Source: CAVQBC01 sp963848415 (GTDB lineage: Bacteria > Actinomycetota > Thermoleophilia > Solirubrobacterales > Solirubrobacteraceae). From it: a stretch of DNA of 64,000 nucleotides. The stretch covers positions 1,364,001 to 1,428,000 of the forward strand of contig CAWKDN010000001.1 of assembly GCA_963848415.1 (NCBI GenBank), written 5' to 3'. Made by a program: the position numbers and the translations under genes. Below, piece after piece: positions 57,668 to 64,000 of the stretch (positions are counted from its first letter, which is position 1; every line of letters starts with the position of its first letter). The notes under the pieces were generated by a model that searched no databases, had not been told where the DNA came from, and was given only the letters and a program-made list of their open reading frames with translations.

Positions 57668-59331
57668 GGCGCCTCCCCGCGGTCGAGCCCCAGCCCGGCC
57701 TCAACGGCCGCGGCGGCCGCCTCGGGCACGCCGGCGTCCGCGTGGCGCAGGACGCCGAGCGCCGTGTCGGCCCCGAGCGCGCGCGCGAGCCGGTCGTCCG
57801 CCTCGGCGGTCCCGTCGGCCACCACGGTGACCCCGGCGCTGACCGAGTAGCCGGCGTAGCCACCTCCGCCTGCGTGGATCGCCACCAGGTCGGCGCCGGC
57901 CGCGGCGAGCAGCAGGGCGTCCAGCAGCGGCCAGTCGGCGATCGCGTCCGAGCCGTCGGGCATGCCCTCGGTGATGATGTGCGGGTGGGTCATGCCGCCC
58001 GGGTCCATGTGGTCGCGGGTGAAGGCCACGGGCCCCTGCAGCCGGCCGTCGCGGACCGCGGCGTTGGCGGCCAGGGCGAAGCGCACGCGCTCGCCGTGGC
58101 CCAACCAGCACGTCCGGGCGGGGAGTCCTTGCAGCGCCACGTGGCGGCGGGCGAGAGCCAGCCACTCGGTCACCCGCGGCACGTCAGCGAACTCGGCCGC
58201 GCAGAGATCGTCGAGCGCGGCGAGGTCGGCCTCCGCGCCCGAGGCGCACACCCAACGGAACGGCCCGATGCCGCGCGCGAAGAGCCCGCGCAGGTAGCGG
58301 GAGGTGAAGACCTCGAGCCCGAGCGCCTCGGGGCAGCCGGCCTCGGCCGCCTGCGGGCGCAGGTTGTTGCCGTAGTCGAAGGCGACGGCGCCGCGCCGGC
58401 GCAGCTCGAGCAGCGCGCGGGCGTGCCGAGCGATCCCCGCCCGCCCGGCGGCCGTCAGGCGCTCGGGCGCGGAGCGGCGCAGCTCGCCGGCCTGCTCGAG
58501 CGTCAGGCCGGCGGGCACGTAGCCGTAGCGCAGGTCGTGGGCGGCCGTGAGGTCGGTCGCGACGTCGGGGATCACGCCGGCCGCAAGCAGCGCCTCGAGC
58601 AGCTCGACGGCGTTGACGCCGACGCCGATCGACAGCGGCCGGCCGGCCTCGCGCGCGGCGAGCGCCCACGTGATCGCCTCGGCGATGTCCGGCGCCACCC
58701 GGTCGACCACCCCGCGGGCGCGGCGGTCCTCCAGCTTGGCGGTGTCGACCTCGGCGCACAGCAGCACGCCGCCGAGCATCGCGGCGACCGCCGTGGGCTG
58801 CGCCGAGCCCATGCCCCCGAGCCCGGCCGTGGCCACGAGCCGGCCGGCGAGCGAGGAGCCGAAGTGCTCGCGGGCGACGGCCGCGAAGGTCTCGTACGTG
58901 CCCTGCAGGACGCCTTGGGCGCCGATGTACTGCCACGCGCCCGCGGTCAGCCCGGGCCAGGTGATCAGCCCGCGCGCCTCGAGCTCGTAGAAGCGCTCCG
59001 GCGTGGCCCAGCGGCCGGCGAGGTTGCCGTTGGCCAGCAGCACGACCGGCGCGCGCGGGCCGAGAGCGAAGCGGCCGACCGGCTTGCCCGACTGCACCGC
59101 CAGCGTCTCGCCGGCGTCCATGTCGCGCAACGCCGCCACGATGGCTTCGAGGCTCTCGCGGTCGCGCGCGGCGCGGGCGTGCGCCGCGTAGACCACCAGC
59201 TCCTCGGGGCGCTCGGCGATCTCGAGCACGTTCTCGAGCATCCGCAGCAGCGTCTCCTGGCGCCAGCCGCGGCAGCGCAGCTCGGCGCCGCGCCCGGCGC
59301 GGGGGGCGGCCAGCGCCGGCGCGTCAGGCAC
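57664..59331 (-). CDS. Urocanase family hydratase, probable thiourocanate hydratase
   Basis: 555 residues, ATG 59329-59331, overlapping the amidohydrolase stop by 8 bp. NAD-binding loop ATAGLGGMGSAQP (168-180), YIGAQGVLQGTYETF, and TCWLGHGER (407-415) follow urocanase. The substrate-side loops differ from HutU: TRDHMDPGGMTHPHIITEGM (438-457) replaces the usual GRDHxDxGSVASPYRETE, and IHAGGGGYAGYSVSAG (485-500) replaces LHHGGGVGxGYSQHAG. Such changes are expected for a hydratase acting on a thiolated urocanate, by analogy to characterised thiourocanate hydratases. It may still be an unusual HutU. Confidence 0.82.
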   Translation of the reverse strand: MPDAPALAAPRAGRGAELRCRGWRQETLLRMLENVLEIAERPEELVVYAAHARAARDRESLEAIVAALRDMDAGETLAVQSGKPVGRFALGPRAPVVLLANGNLAGRWATPERFYELEARGLITWPGLTAGAWQYIGAQGVLQGTYETFAAVAREHFGSSLAGRLVATAGLGGMGSAQPTAVAAMLGGVLLCAEVDTAKLEDRRARGVVDRVAPDIAEAITWALAAREAGRPLSIGVGVNAVELLEALLAAGVIPDVATDLTAAHDLRYGYVPAGLTLEQAGELRRSAPERLTAAGRAGIARHARALLELRRRGAVAFDYGNNLRPQAAEAGCPEALGLEVFTSRYLRGLFARGIGPFRWVCASGAEADLAALDDLCAAEFADVPRVTEWLALARRHVALQGLPARTCWLGHGERVRFALAANAAVRDGRLQGPVAFTRDHMDPGGMTHPHIITEGMPDGSDAIADWPLLDALLLAAAGADLVAIHAGGGGYAGYSVSAGVTVVADGTAEADDRLARALGADTALGVLRHADAGVPEAAAAAVEAGLGLDRGEAP

Positions 59332-60706
59332 GGACGGCCTCCCGCCGGGTCACCGGCACCGCGAGCTCGCCCCGCCCAGGCGCGGAGACCACGGCGCCGT
59401 CGGCGAAGACCGTCGTCCCGCGGGCCAGCACGCGCCGCACGCGGCCGTGGACCGCGCGGCCCGCGTAGGGCGACCAGCCGGCGGGCGTGACGAGCCGGCC
59501 GGGGTCGACGACCCAGTCGCCGGGCTCGAGCACGACGAGGTCGGCGTCGGCGCCGGGCAGCAGCGACCCCTTGTGCGGCCACAGGCCGAGCCGGCGGGCG
59601 GGCGCCTCGCCGAGCAGCCACGCGAGGGAGCTCGCGGCCGGCAGGCCGTGCTCGGCCAGCGCGCTGAACAGCAGCGGGAGGATCAGCTCGACGCCCGGCG
59701 CGCCGGAGGAGAGCGCGAAGATGTCCGCGCCCCGCTTGCGCTCGGCCGGCCAGCCGACGTGGTCGGAGCTCACGAGGGTGAGGTCGCCCGCCGCCAGCCG
59801 CCGCCACAGCGCCTCGACCTCCGCGCGCGGGCGCAGCGGCGGATTGATCTTGGCCTCCCCGCCCCGGCGGTCGAGCTCGCGCTCGTCGAGCAGCAGGTAG
59901 TGGATGCAGGTCTCGGCGCTCACGTCCACGCCGTCGGCGCGGGCGCGCACGGCCAGCTCGACGCCGCGGTCGATGGTGACGTGGCAGAGGTGCAGCCGCA
60001 CGCCGGTCCCGTGCGCGAGCTCGAGGCAGGCCGCGATCGCGGCGGTCTCTGCCGCCGGCGGGCGAGACTCCGCGTGGGCCGCCGGGTCCGCGCGGCCGGC
60101 CTCCCGCAGTGCAGCGATCCGCGCCCGCACGAGCTCGTCGTTCTCGCTGTGCAGCGCAGCGAGCCCGCCCGCCGCGCCGATGCGCGCGAAGGCCGCCGCC
60201 AGCTGGTCGTCGGGGACGCGCGGAAAGCGCACCGGGTGGGTGTCGAAGGTGGAGAGCTTGAACCCGACGGCGCCGGCGTCCAGCAGCGGCTCGACAGCGT
60301 CGAGCGGCCCTTGCGGCGGCAGCGTCGCCCACAGCGCGACGTCGACGTGCGCCTCGCGGCTGACCGCCGCCGCCTTCGCCGCGAAGGCGTCCGGGTCGGC
60401 GACCATGCCGTGGGCGTCGTAGGGCATGTCGACGACCGTGGTCACGCCGCCGGCCGCAGCGGCCCGGGTGCAGCGCTCGATCCCCTCCTCCGGCGCGCTG
60501 CCGGTGTGCACGTGGGCGTCGACCGCGCCCGGCAGCACCAGCGCGTCGCCGGCGTCGAGCTCGTCATCGGCGGCCAGCGCCGCGTCGGGCTCGGCGACCG
60601 CCGCGATGCGCCCGTCGGTGATGGCCAGGGCCCCGAGAGCAGCCGCGCGGCCCGGCAGCACGAGCCGGCCACGGACGACGAGATCGAAGGACGAAGGGCT
60701 CCTCAT
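59324..60706 (-). CDS. Cyclic amidohydrolase, dihydropyrimidinase/hydantoinase type
   Basis: 460 residues from ATG 60704-60706 (MRSPSSFDLVVRG); the frame is open 18 codons further into the divergent promoter. Metal ligands in order: DAHVH (63-67), carboxylated Lys in GFKLSTFD (K150), ALHSEN (H186), LHLCHVT (H242) and SSDHVGW (D315). This is the dihydropyrimidinase/allantoinase/hydantoinase subgroup, not imidazolonepropionase. In the ergothioneine scheme it would open a hydantoin-propionate ring to N-carbamoyl-glutamate. First gene of the minus-strand operon. Confidence 0.85.
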   Translation of the reverse strand: MRSPSSFDLVVRGRLVLPGRAAALGALAITDGRIAAVAEPDAALAADDELDAGDALVLPGAVDAHVHTGSAPEEGIERCTRAAAAGGVTTVVDMPYDAHGMVADPDAFAAKAAAVSREAHVDVALWATLPPQGPLDAVEPLLDAGAVGFKLSTFDTHPVRFPRVPDDQLAAAFARIGAAGGLAALHSENDELVRARIAALREAGRADPAAHAESRPPAAETAAIAACLELAHGTGVRLHLCHVTIDRGVELAVRARADGVDVSAETCIHYLLLDERELDRRGGEAKINPPLRPRAEVEALWRRLAAGDLTLVSSDHVGWPAERKRGADIFALSSGAPGVELILPLLFSALAEHGLPAASSLAWLLGEAPARRLGLWPHKGSLLPGADADLVVLEPGDWVVDPGRLVTPAGWSPYAGRAVHGRVRRVLARGTTVFADGAVVSAPGRGELAVPVTRREAVRA

Positions 60707-60777
60707 TTGCTGAGAACGCGTCACGGATATACCATCCCAGGTCCAACCTGTCGAATCCACCCGTCGCGAGAGGGATC
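60707..60777. promoter_or_regulatory. Divergent promoter region with candidate IclR operator
   Basis: 71 bp between divergent starts. GGATATACC (60725-60733) can supply a -10 box in either direction. The perfect inverted repeat CAGGT-CCA-ACCTG (60738-60750) is a candidate operator for the IclR protein encoded downstream. GAGAGGG (60768-60774) is the ribosome-binding site of the lyase gene. Confidence 0.5.
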
Positions 60778-62410
60778 GTGAGCACGGAGACCAAGGCCGG
60801 CAAGGCGGTTCTCAGTCCACATGATGAGAATCCCTCGATAACCCTCACGGGCGACGACCTGACGGTCGACGATGTGGTTGCCGTTGCGCGCCGCGGCGCG
60901 CGCGTCGAGGTGGGAGAGGCCGCGCTGCTGCGCGTCCGGGAGGCGCGCCGCATCGTGGACCGGATCCTGGCCCAGGGCACCCAGGTCTACGGCGTCAACA
61001 CCGGCCTGGGTTCCCTCGCGCGAGTGGCGATATCGCCCGAGGAGCTCGAGCGCTTCTCGTTCGCCACGGTGGCCGACCAGACCGCCTCCTACGGCCGCCC
61101 GCTCGCCGGCGAGACGGTGCGCGCGATGATGGTCAGCCGTGCCAACGGGATGGCCAAGGCGGGCGTCGGCGTGCGGCGCGAGCTGCTGCTCCAGCTCGTC
61201 GAGATGCTCAACCGCGGCGTGCACCCGGTGGTCCGCGAGCTCGGCTCGGTCGGCCAGGCCGACCTCTCGGAGATGTCGGACATCGGCAAGGTGCTGATCG
61301 GGCGCGGGCGCGCGGACGTCGCCGGCGAGGTGCTGGGAGGCGAGGCGGCGCTGGCACGTGTCGGGCTGAGCCCGCTGGAGCTGGCGCCGAAGGAGGCGCT
61401 GGCGCTGATCAGCGCCAACGGCGTGACGGTCGGCCAGGGCTCGCTCGTGCTGGCCGACGCGGCGGATCTCGCCGACGGCTTCCAGATCGCCGCAGCGCTG
61501 TCGCTGGAGGGCTTTGCCGCCAACCTGTCGCCGGTCCACCCGGTGGCGACGCGGCTGCGGCCGCATCGCGGCCAGATCACCGCGTCGCGCCGCCTGCGCG
61601 AGCTGCTCGAGGGCAGCTACCTGTGGCGGCCGGGCGCCGCGCGCAACCTGCAGGACCCGCTGTCCTTCCGCTGCGTGCCGCAGACCCACGGCGCCCTCTA
61701 CGACGCGATGAGCTACGCCCGCGGCACGATGGAGATCGAGCTCAACTCCGCCGGGGACAACCCGCTGGTGGCGACCGAGGACGAGACGATCCTGTCGGTC
61801 GGCAACTTCGACGTCGTGGCGCTGGCGATCGCCTTCGACCTGCTGCGCCTTGGGCTCGCCCACGTGTCCCACGTCGCCAACGAGCGCGTGCAGAAGCTGC
61901 TCTGGCACGACTTCAGCGGCCTGCCCACCGGCCTGGCCGCGCAGGAGGGCCCGACCGGCGGGCTGCGCCCGCTCGGGCGCTCGCTGGCCGCCGCCGCCGC
62001 GGAGGCGCGCTTCCTCGCCAACCCCGCGTCGCTGGACTATCGCGGGCAGCTCGCCGAGGGGATCGAGGACCACGCGAGCATGGCGCCCCTGTCGGTCCGC
62101 AAGACCTTCGAGCTGGTCGCGCTGGCTCATCGGATCATCGCCCTCGAGCTGATCGTCGCCGCCCAGGCCGTCGACCTGCGCGACTGCGCGCCGCTCGGCC
62201 GTGGCACCCAGCGGGCCTACGAGCTGGTGCGCGAGTGCGTGCCGCGGCTGGTCGACGAGACCGCCTGGGCGGCCGACGTCGACCGGCTCGTCGACCCGGA
62301 TCGCCGACGGCGAGCTCTCGACCCGGGTGGCCGCCGACGCCGGCGAGCCGGCGCCGCTGTCGGACTACGAGGCCCCGGGCGTGGTCCCGGCCACGGGGGA
62401 CACCGGATGA
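60778..62410 (+). CDS. MIO-less histidine ammonia-lyase homologue 1 (ergothionase-like), one frameshift near the end
   Basis: GTG 60778. HutH-like fold: YGVNTGLGSLA (71-81), RANGMAKAGVGVR, QDPLSFRCVPQTHGAL, EIELNSAGDNPLV. The MIO triad Ala-Ser-Gly in GSxGASGDL is replaced by GSVGQADL (156-163), one residue shorter, so no MIO can form; the catalytic His of LSHAAG is Gln and the Tyr of QDPYSLR is Leu. A one-base excess at 62298-62299 shifts the frame; removing it gives LVDPIADGELSTRVAAD and a stop at 62408-62410 that overlaps the IclR start. Repaired length is about 543 residues. Best guess: a 1,2-eliminating lyase on a betaine such as ergothioneine. Confidence 0.8.
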
Positions 62411-63195
62411 GCCAGACCGGGCGGATGGCCGACGCCGCGGCGGGCACCCAGGTGCTCGAACGGCTCGTCGCCGTGCTCGGCGCGCTCGCGGAGGCCGACG
62501 AGCCGCTGACGACCTCGGAGCTCGCCGACCGCGCCGGCCTGCCCGCCAGCACGACCTACCGGCTGGCCCAGGGGCTCGAGCGCCACGGGATGCTCGCGCG
62601 CGAGGGGCGCGCCGGCGTGACGCTCGGGCTGCGGGTGCTCGCGCTCGCCCGCGAGGTCGAGGACCGCCTCGACGCGACGCTGATCGAGCCGGCCCGGCAG
62701 GTCATGCGCCGCCTGGCCGACGCCCACGGCGAGACCGCTCTGCTCACCGCGCTGGCCGGTCCGAGCGCGATCGGGCTCGCCTCGGTCGAGAGCCGTCATC
62801 CGCTGCGGCTCTCCTACTCGCGCTGGCGCACGGCGCCGCTGCACCGCGGGGCATCCGGGAAGGTCCTGCTGGCCTTCGCCGACCCGCGCGTGCGCGAGCG
62901 GGCACTGGCCGGCCTCGGCGTCGAGGCCGACGGGGTCGACCCCGAGACACTCGAGCGCGAGCTGGCCGCGGCCCGCGCCGAGGGCCACGTCGTCACCCAC
63001 GGCGAGCTCGACGCCGGGACGAGCGGGGTGGCCGCGCCCGTGCTCGATCCACGCGGCCGGCTCGTCGCGGGGCTGACGCTCGCCGGGCCGAGCGCACGGG
63101 TCCACGCGGAGGTCGACGCCATGGCGCGCGACGTGACGGCGGGCGCCCGGGAGATCGGGGCGCTCGTCGCGGCGCGCGAGGTGACGGGCCCGTGA
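62407..63195 (+). CDS. IclR-family transcriptional regulator
   Basis: 262 residues from ATG 62407, overlapping the repaired stop of the lyase (ATGA). Winged HTH about 14-75 (LTTSELADRAGLPASTTYRL, AQGLERHGML) and the IclR effector domain (MRRLADAHGETALLTALAG, LHRGASGKVLLAF, DAGTSGVAAPVLD). It is the likely local regulator of this cluster, sensing a pathway metabolite. It sits between the two lyase genes. Confidence 0.92.
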   Translation: MSQTGRMADAAAGTQVLERLVAVLGALAEADEPLTTSELADRAGLPASTTYRLAQGLERHGMLAREGRAGVTLGLRVLALAREVEDRLDATLIEPARQVMRRLADAHGETALLTALAGPSAIGLASVESRHPLRLSYSRWRTAPLHRGASGKVLLAFADPRVRERALAGLGVEADGVDPETLERELAAARAEGHVVTHGELDAGTSGVAAPVLDPRGRLVAGLTLAGPSARVHAEVDAMARDVTAGAREIGALVAAREVTGP

Positions 63196-64000
63196 GGACC
63201 ACGGTCGGCCTCGACGGGCGCAGCCTGACCCCGGCGGGGGTGGCCGCGATCGCGCGCGACGGCGCGACCGGCCACCTGACCGCCGCCGCCCGCGCCCGCA
63301 ACGCCAGGGCGCGGGTGGCCGTCGAGGCCCACCTGGCCGCCGGCGCGCCGCTCTACGGCGCGACGACCGGCGTGGGCCCGTTCCTGCGCCGCCACGTCGA
63401 GCCGGAGGAGCGCGCCGCCCACCAGCTCGCGCTGTTGCGCAGCCACGCGGCGGGCGGCGGCGCCTGGCTCGAGCCGGAGCTCGTGCGCGCCGCGATGGCC
63501 GTGCGCCTCAACCAGCTGGGCGCCGGCGGCGCCGGCGTCGGCGACGGGCTGCTCGACGCGCTGCAGGCCGCGCTGGACGCCGGCCTCGTCCCGGCCGTGC
63601 GCGAGCTCGGGTCGCTCGGGACGGGCGACATCACGGCGCTGGCCGAGATCGCGCTCGCCCTGCTCGGGGAGGGCGAGGTCTGGCAGCGTGGCGCGCGCGT
63701 CCCCGCCGCCGACGCGCTGCGAGCGGCCGGTCTGCGGCCGCCCGCGCTGGAAGGGCGTGACGCGATCGCCTTCCTGAGCAGCAACGCCGTCACCGTCGCC
63801 TCCGCCGCACTGGCCGCCGTCGGCGTGCGGGAGGCGCTGGACGCCACCCTGGCCGTCGCGGCGCTCTCGTTCCTCGCGGCCGACGGCGACCGCGACGTGC
63901 TCGACCCGCGCGTGCACGCCGGGCGCCCGCACGCCGGCCAGCAGGCGGTCGCCGAGCGCATGCGGGCACTGCTCGCCCGCGAGCTACCGGGAGCGGGCCC
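63192..64000 (+). CDS. MIO-less histidine ammonia-lyase homologue 2, partial (runs off the window)
   Basis: GTG 63192 (GTGA overlap with the IclR stop), open to the window end: 269 codons, the N-terminal half. YGATTGVGPFL (55-65), LLRSHAAGGG (His of HutH kept), AVRLNQLGAGGAGV, then RELGSLGTGDITALAEIAL where the MIO triad is again missing (Thr-Gly in place of Ala-Ser-Gly). FLSSNAVTVASAAL replaces the HutH INGTQ region. It is a distinct paralogue of the first lyase, retaining more HutH residues. The substrate is unknown; an ergothionase-like role is the leading idea. Confidence 0.82.
   Translation, partial: MRTTVGLDGRSLTPAGVAAIARDGATGHLTAAARARNARARVAVEAHLAAGAPLYGATTGVGPFLRRHVEPEERAAHQLALLRSHAAGGGAWLEPELVRAAMAVRLNQLGAGGAGVGDGLLDALQAALDAGLVPAVRELGSLGTGDITALAEIALALLGEGEVWQRGARVPAADALRAAGLRPPALEGRDAIAFLSSNAVTVASAALAAVGVREALDATLAVAALSFLAADGDRDVLDPRVHAGRPHAGQQAVAERMRALLARELPGAG

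Noticed and set aside
61240..61270. Loss of the MIO triad in lyase 1 as a sequencing artefact
   Set aside because: The frame is continuous on both sides, and the neighbouring paralogue (63609-63635) independently lacks the triad in the same place.
60778..63195. An 805-residue lyase-IclR fusion protein
   Set aside because: The linker (RRRRALDPGGRRRRRAGAAV) is out-of-frame sequence. Removing one G at 62298-62299 restores the lyase C-terminus and a stop overlapping the IclR start.
60778..64000. Ordinary histidine utilisation (hut) operon
   Set aside because: Neither lyase can form MIO, the urocanase loops are altered, the amidohydrolase is dihydropyrimidinase-like rather than HutI, and DUF917 has no role in the hut pathway.

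Overview
The window looks like a chromosomal segment of a very GC-rich actinobacterium, most likely of the Thermoleophilia/Solirubrobacterales type. Grounds: third codon positions are almost all G/C; GTG starts are frequent; there is an actinobacterial fhaA-fhaB-pstP-rodA-pbpA-pknB cell-wall operon; genes run dnaA-dnaN-recF-dciA-gyrB-gyrA to the left and rpmH-rnpA-yidD-yidC-jag-rsmG-parA-parB to the right of an origin-like gap at 31791-32425. The taxonomic call is inference from layout and protein style, not from a database search.

Layout. 1-8500 holds small acidic proteins, a YihY-type membrane protein, an acyl-CoA ligase, a ribbon-helix-helix/HTH regulator, a frame-disrupted UV endonuclease gene (uvsE), a DsbA-like protein, a membrane Ser/Thr kinase and the tail of a decayed short-chain dehydrogenase. 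8511-18382 (all minus strand) is an eight-gene signalling and peptidoglycan operon: a frame-disrupted multi-pass kinase, fhaA, fhaB, a PP2C phosphatase, a RodA/FtsW glycosyltransferase, a class B PBP, a PASTA kinase and D-Ala-D-Ala ligase. 18433-21877 holds a secreted CARDB-like protein, a DUF4446 protein, pheA and an HNH nuclease. 22307-31790 is gyrA, gyrB, dciA, recF, dnaN, dnaA. 31791-32425 is the probable oriC. 32426-37756 is rpmH to parB, with a small LAGLIDADG protein coupled to rsmG and two palindromes built from parS half-sites.

38005-49509: tRNA-Ile, a bifunctional-nuclease family protein, a second Ddl-type ligase behind an aminotransferase, a phosphodiesterase, a YmdB-like phosphoesterase, an AI-2E-type permease and a haem block (hemB, a fused AhbA-AhbB-like siroheme decarboxylase, hemL). 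49656-55455: a menaquinol-cytochrome c reductase (Rieske, cytochrome b, subunit IV fused to cytochrome c), menG, a polyprenyl synthase and tatA/tatC. The Rieske protein has a twin-arginine signal, so Tat export fits the context. 56236-56308 is tRNA-Lys.

56597-64000 is the most interesting part: a divergent catabolic cluster with a dihydropyrimidinase-like amidohydrolase, an altered urocanase, a DUF917/thiohydantoin-desulfurase-family protein, an IclR regulator and two histidine-ammonia-lyase homologues, both lacking the Ala-Ser-Gly triad that forms the MIO cofactor. This matches the gene content of bacterial ergothioneine (or a related thiolated or N-methylated histidine) degradation, here with two MIO-less lyases instead of one.

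Several genes carry single-base frame disruptions (uvsE, the 16587-18382 kinase, the SDR tail, the first lyase). In most of them removing or adding one base restores a well-conserved protein, so assembly errors are at least as likely as real decay.
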